Positions 15,517-22,673 of a stretch of DNA of 25,291 nucleotides are shown piece by piece. Position numbers and translations under genes: made by a program. Positions within the stretch are counted from its first letter, which is position 1. Every line of letters starts with the position of its first letter. The notes beneath the pieces are model-generated. The model was not told the origin of the DNA. It was given only the letters and a program-made list of their open reading frames with translations, and did not search any database. Origin of the DNA: Syntrophaceae bacterium UBA1411 (GTDB lineage: Bacteria > Desulfobacterota > Syntrophia > Syntrophales > Smithellaceae); contig DBPV01000032.1 in the NCBI GenBank assembly GCA_002304995.1, positions 1-25,291 of the forward strand. The letters run 5' to 3'.

Positions 15517-16735
15517 ATGGTGAAAGGATTTTTTTCCGCAGGAGGGCGCCCCGGGGAACGGGCCGGTCAAAGGCGAGAAAAATCCTGTTGCCCGCGTGGG
15601 CCCTCTCAAGGACTTCCCCCTGTTCGCCGGTCATAGGCCTTGTGTCCACCGGCACGACGTCCCGCGGCAGGAGGAGTTCCACGTCATCGCCCGCCCGCAG
15701 CAGATTGCGGACGTCGATTCGAAGTTGTCTGCTGTCTGAATGATACTCGAGGACCACGCCCGCCGGTTCATGCGTTTGCAGGCTCTTGATGCGGGGGCTT
15801 GTTTCATTGATCTTTTCCTGCGCGAAGGCAAAGCCCGTCGTGTAACCGCGGTGCGACACCTTTTGCAGCTCCTCCATCCATTCCGGCCGGCAGACGTAAT
15901 CCGCTCCTTCCGCAACCAGGGCGTCGAGCGCCTGCCGGTAGATGCGGGCGACGGCGGCCGTGTAGTAGGAGGATTTCATCCGGCCTTCAACTTTGACGGC
16001 CGCCACGCCGGTTTCGAGGACGCGGGGAAGGTGCGGCAGCAGACACAAATCCTTCGAACTCAGCAAATAGGAATAGCGTTCGTCTTCCGTGAGAAGCAGC
16101 GGTTCGTCCGGGCGCGTCGATTCATGCAGAATGTATTCCCAGCGGCACGGCTGCGTGCAGTCTCCGGCGTTGGCGCTGCGACCGTTTCGCCAGGCGGACA
16201 GATAGCAGCGCCCGGAATAGGCCATGCACATGGCGCCGTGAATGAAAATTTCCAGCTCCACATCCGGAACCGCCCGGGCGATCGCTTCCACTTCCGCCAG
16301 GTTCAGTTCGCGGGCCAGGATGATCCGCTCTACGCCCTGGTCGCGCCAGAAGCGGACGGCTTCGGCATTGGTCGTATTGGCCTGTGTGCTGAGGTGCAGG
16401 GGGATCTGGGGGGCCAGGTTGCGGATCAGACGGATCAGACCGGGATCGCTGACGATGAACGCATCCACCCCCGCCGCGACCACGCAGGGAAGCACGCGGC
16501 GGGCATTTTCCAGATCCCTGTCGCGGGCGAAGGTGTTGAGCGCCGCGTAAACCCGGACGCCTGACGTGTGCGCGCAGGCGATGCCTGCGGCCAGATCGTC
16601 CGGAGACATTTCGGCGGAGGCCGCCCGCAGGCTGAGTCCCGCGACGCCGGCGTACACCGCGTCCGCGCCGTAAAGAACGGCCGTGCGCAGTTTTTCAAGA
16701 TTTCCGGCGGGCAGAAGCAGTTCCGGTCGGCGCAT
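15515..16735 (-). CDS. U32 peptidase-family protein, TrhP/YegQ-like
   Basis: Named after peptidase family U32, but relatives such as TrhP (YegQ), RlhA and UbiU/UbiV act in prephenate-dependent RNA or quinone hydroxylation. A role in 5-hydroxyuridine formation at tRNA position 34 is the best guess. The 406 residues start with the typical RRPELLLPAGNLEKL. The U32 signature EIFIHGAMCMAYSGRCYLS (162-180) is followed by NAGDCTQPCRW. Cys170, Cys177, Cys193 and Cys197 are the four conserved cysteines that hold an iron-sulfur cluster in UbiU/UbiV. The ATG follows AAGGAGA and lies 12 bases after recO, so the gene is the last of the pyr-recO transcript. The exact substrate is uncertain because paralogues look alike. 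Confidence 0.85.
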   Translation of the reverse strand: MRRPELLLPAGNLEKLRTAVLYGADAVYAGVAGLSLRAASAEMSPDDLAAGIACAHTSGVRVYAALNTFARDRDLENARRVLPCVVAAGVDAFIVSDPGLIRLIRNLAPQIPLHLSTQANTTNAEAVRFWRDQGVERIILARELNLAEVEAIARAVPDVELEIFIHGAMCMAYSGRCYLSAWRNGRSANAGDCTQPCRWEYILHESTRPDEPLLLTEDERYSYLLSSKDLCLLPHLPRVLETGVAAVKVEGRMKSSYYTAAVARIYRQALDALVAEGADYVCRPEWMEELQKVSHRGYTTGFAFAQEKINETSPRIKSLQTHEPAGVVLEYHSDSRQLRIDVRNLLRAGDDVELLLPRDVVPVDTRPMTGEQGEVLERAHAGNRIFLAFDRPVPRGALLRKKILSP

Positions 16736-16747
16736 CGGCTTTCTCCT

Positions 16748-17521
16748 TCAGGGGCAATACCGGCGGACCTGCTCCAGAACCTTGAGGGATTTGACCTCCT
16801 TGCCCAGAACGTAGGCGATGAAGCCGCACAGGATGCTGCGGGATTCCGCAGCGAGACTATCCGTCATGCAGATCCGTTTCATTTTTTCCATGTCCATGTC
16901 CTTGCCCAGAAGCAGCGTGCGGACGGCGCCCGCGGAGACGGACTGATCGTATCTTTCCGGCCGGGCGCAGGCGGCGCAGGTGATGCCGCCTTCCTGCGGA
17001 TAAAAGTAGTAAACTTCGCCGTTGGCTACGGGCTTCCGGCAGCGCACGCAGGCGCCCAGCGCGGGCTCGAATCCCGAGATCTGCAAAAGACGCATTTCGA
17101 AAAAGCGAATCGCCGCATCCGACGCGTTTTCCCGGGCGAGCCAGTCCAGAAAATCCGCCAGCAGGACAAAAAGACGGTCGTTGGCTTTTCCTTCCGGGCT
17201 GAAAGCATCGGCAAGCTCGATGAAATAGGAAGCGGTCAGGGTTTTTTCGAGGTCCGCGCGGATCGCCGCGTAATGGTCGATGATTTCACAGGACTCAATC
17301 AAGGCGAGCGTGTCGCGGCTTTTGCGCGAGAAGATCAGCGCAATCTGCGAAAAAGGCTCGAAGACGTTGGCAAACCGTTTCCTGCTTCTCTTGGCGCCCT
17401 TGGCAATGCCGCTGATCTTGCCGAAGTCGCGGCTGTAAAAGGTGATGATGAGGTCCGATTCTCCGTAGGCCAGGCTCTTCAGAACGAAGCCCGCGGTCTT
17501 CTGGCTTTTTCCGGCGCTCAT
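16748..17521 (-). CDS. recO: DNA repair protein RecO
   Basis: Mediator of RecF-pathway recombination that, with RecR, loads RecA on SSB-coated single-stranded DNA and anneals strands. The start is the ATG at 17519-17521, which overlaps the pyrC stop as ATGA; the longer frame upstream lies wholly inside pyrC and is rejected. This gives 257 residues, the usual size. The N-terminal OB-fold has AGFVLKSLAYGESDLIITFYS. The C-terminal part carries the zinc motif Cys158, Cys161, Cys182 and Cys185 (CVRC and CAAC). Translational coupling to pyrC is implied by the overlap. Placement behind pyrimidine genes says nothing about function; it probably reflects shared transcription. Confidence 0.93.
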   Translation of the reverse strand: MSAGKSQKTAGFVLKSLAYGESDLIITFYSRDFGKISGIAKGAKRSRKRFANVFEPFSQIALIFSRKSRDTLALIESCEIIDHYAAIRADLEKTLTASYFIELADAFSPEGKANDRLFVLLADFLDWLARENASDAAIRFFEMRLLQISGFEPALGACVRCRKPVANGEVYYFYPQEGGITCAACARPERYDQSVSAGAVRTLLLGKDMDMEKMKRICMTDSLAAESRSILCGFIAYVLGKEVKSLKVLEQVRRYCP

Positions 17522-18807
17522 GATCGGTTGGTCCGTCCGTCGTATTTGATGCGCCCGCCGACAATCGTGAGCACGGCCCGGCCTTTCAGCGCATGGCCGG
17601 AAAAAGGCGAGTTCTTGCCGCGCGACGCAAAGGACCGGACGTCCACGGTCCACGGCAGGTCGGGATCGATGACGGTGATGTCCGCGTCCGCGCCCTGCGC
17701 CAGCGTTCCCTTGGGCAGATTCAGAATCCGCGCGGGATTCCAGCTCATCGCCGCCGCGAGCCCGCTTAACGTCAGAACGCCTTCATGCACCAGGGCCATG
17801 CTCAACCCGAGCGACGTTTCCAGGCCGCTGATGCCGTTGGCCGCGTATTCAAATTCCACTTCCTTGTCGGTGCGGCCGTGCGGCGCGTGGTCGCAGGCGA
17901 TGGCGTCGAGCGTGCCGTCCGCCAGGCCTTCCCGGATCGCCGCCCGGTCGGCCTCATTGCGCAGCGGCGGACTGACCTTGTAGTTGGTGTCGTAGCCCTG
18001 CAGCGATTCGTCGGTGAGGGTGAAATAGTGCGGCGCCGTTTCCGCCGTGACGGCGATGCCGCGTTTTTTCGCTTCCCGGATCAGGCGGACGGTCCCCGCC
18101 GTGCTCACATGCGCGATGTGAATCCGGGTTCCCGTGTATTCGGCAAGCAGGATGTCGCGCCCCGCGATAACCTCTTCCGCGGCGGCCGGAATGCCCGGCA
18201 GGCCCAGCAGGGTGGAGTAGTATCCTTCGTTCATCAGACCGCCCGCCGACAGGTTCTTGTCCTCACAGTGCTGAATCACCGGCAGGTCCAGGGAAGAGGC
18301 GTATTCCATCGCGCGCCGCATCAGGGCCGCGTCCATGACGGGCTGGCCGTCGTCGGACAGGGCGACGACGCCCGCTTCCTTCAGATCCCAGAATTCCGTC
18401 ATCTGCCTGCCTTCCGAGCCCAGGCTGACGGCGCCGATGGGATAGACGTTGGCGAGATCCGCCTCGGCGGCTTTCCGGCGGATGAACTCCGTGATTGAGC
18501 GGTTGTCGTTGACCGGTTTGGTATTGGGCATGCAGGCGATCGAGGTGAAGCCGCCCGCCACCGCCGCCGCCGAGCCGGTGGCGATCGTTTCCTTGTACTC
18601 GAATCCCGGTTCGCGCAGGTGCGTGTGCATATCGACGAGCCCCGGCAGAGCGATCAGACCGGCCAGATCCAGGATTTCGACGCCCGGCTGGGGTTTCAGT
18701 CCGGATGCGCAGCTGCGAATTTTTCCGTCTTCAATCAAGATGTCCATGCGCGCGTCGAGCCGGAAAGACGGATCGACGACCCGCGCGTTTTTCAAAAGCA
18801 GTTTCAT
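17518..18807 (-). CDS. pyrC: Dihydroorotase, class I
   Basis: Zinc amidohydrolase that closes carbamoyl-aspartate to dihydroorotate, step three of pyrimidine synthesis. The 429 residues have the size of the class I (PyrC-long) form. The metal ligands look complete: His61 and His63 (DMHTHLREPG), Asp152/Asp153 (SDDG), His180 (QHCED), His233 (IAHVST) and Asp306 (CDHAPH). It is therefore an active enzyme rather than the inactive pseudo-dihydroorotase that partners some PyrB proteins. Its ATG overlaps the pyrB stop by four bases (ATGA) and its stop overlaps recO the same way, so the block is translationally coupled. Confidence 0.97.
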   Translation of the reverse strand: MKLLLKNARVVDPSFRLDARMDILIEDGKIRSCASGLKPQPGVEILDLAGLIALPGLVDMHTHLREPGFEYKETIATGSAAAVAGGFTSIACMPNTKPVNDNRSITEFIRRKAAEADLANVYPIGAVSLGSEGRQMTEFWDLKEAGVVALSDDGQPVMDAALMRRAMEYASSLDLPVIQHCEDKNLSAGGLMNEGYYSTLLGLPGIPAAAEEVIAGRDILLAEYTGTRIHIAHVSTAGTVRLIREAKKRGIAVTAETAPHYFTLTDESLQGYDTNYKVSPPLRNEADRAAIREGLADGTLDAIACDHAPHGRTDKEVEFEYAANGISGLETSLGLSMALVHEGVLTLSGLAAAMSWNPARILNLPKGTLAQGADADITVIDPDLPWTVDVRSFASRGKNSPFSGHALKGRAVLTIVGGRIKYDGRTNRS

Positions 18808-19736
18808 TCGTCGTTTCCTCCGGTAAGCAGGTAAAACAGCGCCATGCGGACGGCGACGCCGTTGTTGACCTGGTCAAGAATCACCGAACAGCCCGGATCA
18901 TCGGCGATGTCGGGCGAAATTTCCACGCCGCGGTTCATCGGACCCGGATGCATCACGATGGCGTCCGGTCGGGCCAGTTGCAGGTTGCGGCGGTTCAGGC
19001 AGAAGTGTTGGGCGTATTCGCGCAGCGATGGAAAGATGTTCTGCTGTTGCCGCTCCAGCTGAATGCGCAGCATCATGACCACGTCGGCGTCCGCAAGCGC
19101 GTCGTCGATTTTCAAAAACGCTTCGACGCCCAGACGTTCAATGCCCCGCGGCATCATGGTGGCGGGCCCCGCCACGGCCACGCGGGCGCCCATCTTGGTC
19201 AGGCCGTAGATATTGGAGCGTGCCACGCGGCTGTGCAGGATGTCGCCGATGATGGCGACCTTGAGGCCGTCAATCCGGCCTTTCTTTTCCCGAATCGTCA
19301 TCATGTCCAGAAGCGCCTGCGAAGGATGTTCGTTTGCCCCGTCGCCGGCGTTGATGATGGACTGCCGCACGAGCGAGGCCAGAAGGCGCGGGGCGCCGGC
19401 GGCGCTGTGCCGGAGGACGATGATGTCCGGATTCATCGCCTCCAGGTTGCGGGCTGTGTCGATCAGTGTTTCGCCCTTGACGACCGAACTGGTCGAGGCC
19501 GAAATGTTGATGGTGTCGGCGCTGAGCCTTTTCCCCGCGATTTCGAAGGACGTCCGTGTGCGCGTGCTGGCCTCGTAAAACAGGTTGATCACGCTCTTGC
19601 CGCGCAGGGTCGGCACTTTCTTGATGTCGCGCGTCGAAATTTCCAGAAAAGACTCCGCCGTATCCAGAATCAGCCGGATCTCGTCGGGCGTCATGTCCCG
19701 GATGCCGAGAATGTCTTTTTTCCCAAGTTTCATCAT
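18804..19736 (-). CDS. pyrB: Aspartate carbamoyltransferase catalytic subunit
   Basis: Condenses carbamoyl phosphate and aspartate, the committed step of pyrimidine synthesis. The ATG at 19734-19736 follows AAGG and gives 310 residues, the normal size; an upstream TTG is less likely. Carbamoyl phosphate contacts are STRTRTSFE (57-65) and Lys87 in VVKGET. HPSQALLD (137-144) and the late HPGPMNRGVE are also present. No pyrI regulatory-chain gene is in the window, so allosteric control by nucleotides is not evident. The gene lies 30 bases after pyrR and overlaps pyrC. Confidence 0.97.
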   Translation of the reverse strand: MMKLGKKDILGIRDMTPDEIRLILDTAESFLEISTRDIKKVPTLRGKSVINLFYEASTRTRTSFEIAGKRLSADTINISASTSSVVKGETLIDTARNLEAMNPDIIVLRHSAAGAPRLLASLVRQSIINAGDGANEHPSQALLDMMTIREKKGRIDGLKVAIIGDILHSRVARSNIYGLTKMGARVAVAGPATMMPRGIERLGVEAFLKIDDALADADVVMMLRIQLERQQQNIFPSLREYAQHFCLNRRNLQLARPDAIVMHPGPMNRGVEISPDIADDPGCSVILDQVNNGVAVRMALFYLLTGGNDE

Positions 19737-19766
19737 AAATTTGCCTTGTGCGTTTTGGTGCAAAAA

Positions 19767-20315
19767 TTAGGTTTCTTCTTCAATCACCACTTCGTCCGTG
19801 CCGCTTTTTTCCAGCAGGTGAACGCTCACCGCTTCCCACAGAGACGACGGAAGATTTTTGCCGACGTAATCCGCGCGGATGGGCAGTTCGCGGTGCCCTC
19901 GGTCGATCAGGACGGCCAGCTGAATCATTTTGGGGCGGCCGAAGTCGATGAGAGCGTCCATGGCGGCGCGGATGGTCCGGCCGGTGAAAAGAACGTCGTC
20001 CACTAAAATGACCTTTTTGTCCGTGAGATCGAAGGGAATTTTCGTTTTCCCCAGCGGAGCCTTCTTGTTGGACCGGGCGATGTCGTCGCGGTAGAGGGTG
20101 ATGTCGAGAATTCCCAGCGGAATGTTTTTCCCTTCGATGGCTGAAATTTTTTTCTGCAGCCGCTCGGCCAGGTAAATTCCTCCCGTCCGGATCCCCACCA
20201 GCACGAGGTTGTCCATGCCTTTGTTCTTCTCCAGAATCTCATAGGCAATCCTGGTCAGGCACCGTTCGATGCCCTCCCGGTCCATCACGATCTTGTGACT
20301 CTTGTTTTCCGGCAT
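19767..20315 (-). CDS. pyrR: Pyrimidine operon regulator PyrR / uracil phosphoribosyltransferase
   Basis: RNA-binding attenuation protein that senses UMP/UTP and often also makes UMP from uracil and PRPP. The ATG at 20313-20315 follows GAGGTG at five bases and is chosen over the GTG three codons upstream; length is 182 residues. The PRPP loop VILVDDVLFTGRTIR (102-116) and the C-terminal DRGHRELPIRADYVGKN are those of Bacillus-type PyrR. The N-terminal TRIAYEI (21-27) corresponds to the RNA-contact TRIAHE of Bacillus, with Tyr in place of His. It sits directly behind a leader with a matching RNA target, which argues that it regulates its own operon. Confidence 0.96.
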   Translation of the reverse strand: MPENKSHKIVMDREGIERCLTRIAYEILEKNKGMDNLVLVGIRTGGIYLAERLQKKISAIEGKNIPLGILDITLYRDDIARSNKKAPLGKTKIPFDLTDKKVILVDDVLFTGRTIRAAMDALIDFGRPKMIQLAVLIDRGHRELPIRADYVGKNLPSSLWEAVSVHLLEKSGTDEVVIEEET

Positions 20316-20359
20316 ACGGCTCACCTCAACGTCATCTTCAAAATGCGGTAAAATGGCAT

Positions 20360-20391
20360 AAAAAAAGCCTTTCCCCTGGCGGAGAAAGGCT
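20360..20391 (-). terminator. Transcription attenuator in the pyr leader
   Basis: On the minus strand AGCCTTTCTCC (20381-20391) folds back on GGGGAAAGGCT (20366-20376) around a GCCA tetraloop. That is 11 pairs including one G-U, followed by seven T residues (20360-20366). It stands between the predicted promoter and pyrR, 45 bases before the pyrR start, so it must be read through for operon expression. Confidence 0.92.
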
Positions 20392-20420
20392 CAACTCGAC
20401 GGTCTAATAATCTTTTTCAT
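20391..20420 (-). CDS. Possible pyr leader peptide, nine codons
   Basis: ATG (20418-20420) to TGA (20391-20393) encodes MKKIIRPSS. An AGGA ribosome site (20429-20432) lies eight bases upstream, good spacing. The last base of the stop codon is the first base of the terminator stem, so a ribosome ending here would prevent the hairpin. The ribosome site lies in the 3' arm of the PyrR hairpin. The layout is suggestive, but so short a frame could occur by chance. Confidence 0.45.
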   Translation of the reverse strand: MKKIIRPSS

Positions 20421-20429
20421 GGTTTTTGT

Positions 20430-20462
20430 CCTTTTTCAATCTCACCGGATCAAATTAAAAGG
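20430..20462 (-). promoter_or_regulatory. PyrR-binding RNA hairpin (anti-antiterminator)
   Basis: The RNA folds as a lower stem CCUUUU/AAAAGG, a 5' AAU bulge, an upper stem UUGAUC/GAUUGA and the hexaloop CGGUGA. The loop fits CNGNGA, and the upper part GAUCCGGUGAGAUU matches 12 of 14 positions of the Bacillus PyrR consensus ARUCCNGNGAGGYU. Bulge, upper stem and hexaloop are arranged as in known PyrR sites. Confidence 0.85.
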
Positions 20463-20474
20463 TCTTTCGAAGAT

Positions 20475-20503
20475 GCTCTACTCTTTGGGACGCCTCCTGT
20501 CAA
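20475..20503 (-). promoter_or_regulatory. Likely promoter of the pyr operon
   Basis: A consensus TTGACA (20498-20503) lies 17 bases from a weak TAGAGC (20475-20480) on the minus strand. A start near 20468 would place the PyrR hairpin almost at the 5' end of the RNA. No intrinsic terminator separates lepB from this promoter, so readthrough from the export cluster may also enter the leader. Confidence 0.45.
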
Positions 20504-20531
20504 GATATTATTGGGCCGGTGCGGGCCTGTT

Positions 20532-21212
20532 TCAGTGCAGCAGCGTGCCCAGACGATCCCACCGGACCTTCTTCAACAGGTTTTCCTGTTCGTCGCTGTT
20601 CCAGGACCAGTAAAGAAGCCAGGCTTTGCCTTCCACGTCTTTGAGGTCCACGAAACCCCAGAAACGGCTGTCGGCGCTTTCGTCCCGGTTGTCCCCCATG
20701 ACGAAGAGATGTCCCGGGGGAACGACCACGGGGGCGAAATTGTCGCGCGGCTGGACGAAGGCCGGAATCACGGTCCGGTCGGAATAGACGCCGAAGGAGT
20801 CCCGGTACGGCCGGTCGTTGATGAAGATGCTTTTGTTTTTAATTTCGATCTTGTCTCCCCCCACGCCGATGACCCTTTTGACGTAGTCTTTGGTGCGGTC
20901 CTTGGGATAGATGAAAACGACAATGTCGCCTCTTTGCGGATCGGTGATTGGAATCAGAACGTTCCGCAGGAGAGGGACCTTGATGCCGTAAATAAATTTG
21001 TTGACGAGCAGATGGTCGCCGACCAGAAGCGTCGGAACCATGGACCGGGAGGGGATCTTGTAGGCCTGAACGACGAACGTGCGGACCACAACGGCGACCA
21101 GGATGGCGATGATGATGATTTCAATGACATCCTGGATTTTTGACGGGGGGGCTGCGGCGGGGGGGCCGGTTGCTTTTTCTGCGGCGTCGTTTTGCGGCTT
21201 GCTTTCTTTCAT
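20532..21212 (-). CDS. lepB: Signal peptidase I
   Basis: Membrane serine protease that removes signal peptides from Sec and Tat substrates on the outer face of the inner membrane. With the ATG at 21210-21212 it has 226 residues; the longer upstream frame runs into the preceding gene and is rejected. A short Ala/Pro-rich cytosolic N-terminus is followed by one membrane segment (about 29-50). The catalytic Ser57 is in PSRSMVPTLLVGD and the general-base Lys112 in DYVKRVIGVGGD. The C-terminal box GHLFVMGDNRDESADSR is canonical. The ribosome site TAGGAG overlaps the stop of the upstream gene, with rather long spacing (11 bases). It ends the tgt-yajC-secDF cluster, so export and processing genes are together. 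Confidence 0.96.
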   Translation of the reverse strand: MKESKPQNDAAEKATGPPAAAPPSKIQDVIEIIIIAILVAVVVRTFVVQAYKIPSRSMVPTLLVGDHLLVNKFIYGIKVPLLRNVLIPITDPQRGDIVVFIYPKDRTKDYVKRVIGVGGDKIEIKNKSIFINDRPYRDSFGVYSDRTVIPAFVQPRDNFAPVVVPPGHLFVMGDNRDESADSRFWGFVDLKDVEGKAWLLYWSWNSDEQENLLKKVRWDRLGTLLH

Positions 21213-21226
21213 GCGGGAGAAGGCTC

Positions 21227-21739
21227 CTAGGAATAGATGTTGGACAGCGAGACAAAAATCATGATGAGCGACAGGAAGCCTTTTCCGGCGCGCAGACCGA
21301 TCAGGGTCAGAAACGCCCGGGCCGGGGACGGCGGGGGAGGAGAGAGCCGCGACTGCCGGCGGCGCTCCGCAAGCAGCAAACCTGCCAGTCCGCCCAGGAA
21401 AAAGCCGAGCCAGATGCCTGGACTCCACAAGAGGGGCGTCAGAATAACCATGCCCGCCGCTGCGCCGACGGCTGCGCTTCCCAGAGAAGCGCCGGTTGCC
21501 GGCGTCGGCGCCAGATGATGCGAATCGGCCCAGAAATCAAAGGCTTCGGCCAGGACGGCGGCAAAAAGCAGAAACAACATCACTTTCCAGCCGACCTGGG
21601 CAAAGCCCGTGACGAGTGCGTAGACCAAAACGTCGAGAAAGATGACGACCGCGCCGGGCAATCCGAACAAGCCCAGGTAAATACCGGCAAACAGAACCAG
21701 GATGAAAACAACAAATCCCGCCGCGGCGAAGGACGACAA
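21227..21739 (-). CDS. DUF456-family membrane protein
   Basis: A small, very hydrophobic inner-membrane protein of unknown function. The likely start is the TTG at 21737-21739, one base past the secF stop, with AGAGGA about nine bases upstream inside secF. This gives 170 residues, typical of DUF456, and implies translational coupling. Features include GLFGLPGAVVIF near the N-terminus, EAFDFWAD, and a glycine/alanine-rich GASLGSAAVGAAAG followed by GFFLGGLAGLLLAE. There are about four to five membrane segments and a proline-rich SPPPPSPA loop. It sits between secF and lepB, so a role near export or the envelope is possible, but that is only association. Confidence 0.75.
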   Translation of the reverse strand: MSSFAAAGFVVFILVLFAGIYLGLFGLPGAVVIFLDVLVYALVTGFAQVGWKVMLFLLFAAVLAEAFDFWADSHHLAPTPATGASLGSAAVGAAAGMVILTPLLWSPGIWLGFFLGGLAGLLLAERRRQSRLSPPPPSPARAFLTLIGLRAGKGFLSLIMIFVSLSNIYS

Positions 21740-21740
21740 T

Positions 21741-22646
21741 TTATTTCTTCCTCTTCCCTTTGGAAATATGAACGTTTTCGAAGGCAAGCACGATGGGGCT
21801 TGCGATAAAAATCGATGAATAGGTGCCGATGACCACGCCGACGAGCAGCGCAAACGCGAAATCGTGGATCACCGGGCCGCCCAGGAAAAACAGGGCCAAA
21901 AGGACGAGAAAGACGGTGAAAGACGTCAGAATCGTGCGGCTCAGCGTTTCGTTGATGCTCGCGTTGATAATGTCGCCCAGGTTCCGCTTGAGATCCTTTT
22001 TGCGGTTTTCCCGGATGCGGTCGAAGACCACGATCGTGTCGTTGATCGAATAACCGATGATCGTCAAAAGCGCGGCGACGATGGTCAGCGTGAATTCCTT
22101 GTTTAATAATGAGAGGGCTCCGATCGTAATGATGGTGTCGTGAATCAGGGCGACGATGGCGCCCAGGCCGTAGCGAAATTCGAAGCGCCAGGCAATGTAG
22201 ATCAGCATGCCGATCCAGGAAAAAATAATGGCCAGGATCGCCTTGTTCGTCAAGTCTTTGCCGACTTTGGGGCCGACAAACTCGATCCGCCGGATTTCGA
22301 ACTGACCGGCGCCGAACTGACCGGCCATGGCCCCTTCCACCTTTGCCTGCAATTCCTTGGTCATGGACTGGTTGGTGCGGACGATGACTTCATTTTCGCC
22401 GATTTCCTGAATGATGGCATCTTCGACGCTGATGCCGGCAAAGGCCTTGCGGATGGCGTCGGCCGGGGCGGCTTTGGAAAACTTGATCTGAATCACGGTG
22501 CCGCCCGCGAAGTCGATGCCGAAATTTAAACCGCCGTGCAGGACGACGGACAGAATGCTGACAATAATCAGTACCGCCGATATTCCCACGGCGATTTTAA
22601 TTTTTCCTACAAAATCAAAATGCGTTCCCGGTTTGATGAATTCCAT
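21741..22646 (-). CDS. secF: Protein translocase subunit SecF
   Basis: Partner of SecD in the proton-driven accessory complex that pulls preproteins through SecYEG on the periplasmic side. The 301-residue protein has the expected six-segment RND-like layout. A first membrane span (about 16-38) precedes NFGIDFAGGT (41-50). A periplasmic domain follows, then the membrane block with GYSINDTIVVFDRIRE (198-213), the signature shared with SecD. The ATG follows GAGGAG and lies 27 bases after secD. The basic tail SKGKRKK ends the protein, one base before the next gene's start. Confidence 0.97.
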   Translation of the reverse strand: MEFIKPGTHFDFVGKIKIAVGISAVLIIVSILSVVLHGGLNFGIDFAGGTVIQIKFSKAAPADAIRKAFAGISVEDAIIQEIGENEVIVRTNQSMTKELQAKVEGAMAGQFGAGQFEIRRIEFVGPKVGKDLTNKAILAIIFSWIGMLIYIAWRFEFRYGLGAIVALIHDTIITIGALSLLNKEFTLTIVAALLTIIGYSINDTIVVFDRIRENRKKDLKRNLGDIINASINETLSRTILTSFTVFLVLLALFFLGGPVIHDFAFALLVGVVIGTYSSIFIASPIVLAFENVHISKGKRKK

Positions 22647-22673
22647 TCTCTTCTCCTCTTTAGTATCCTCTTC

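Noticed and set aside
17522..17653. A 44-residue N-terminal extension of recO.
   Set aside because: It lies within pyrC in another frame, has no ribosome site and does not fit the RecO N-terminus; the ATGA start is normal.
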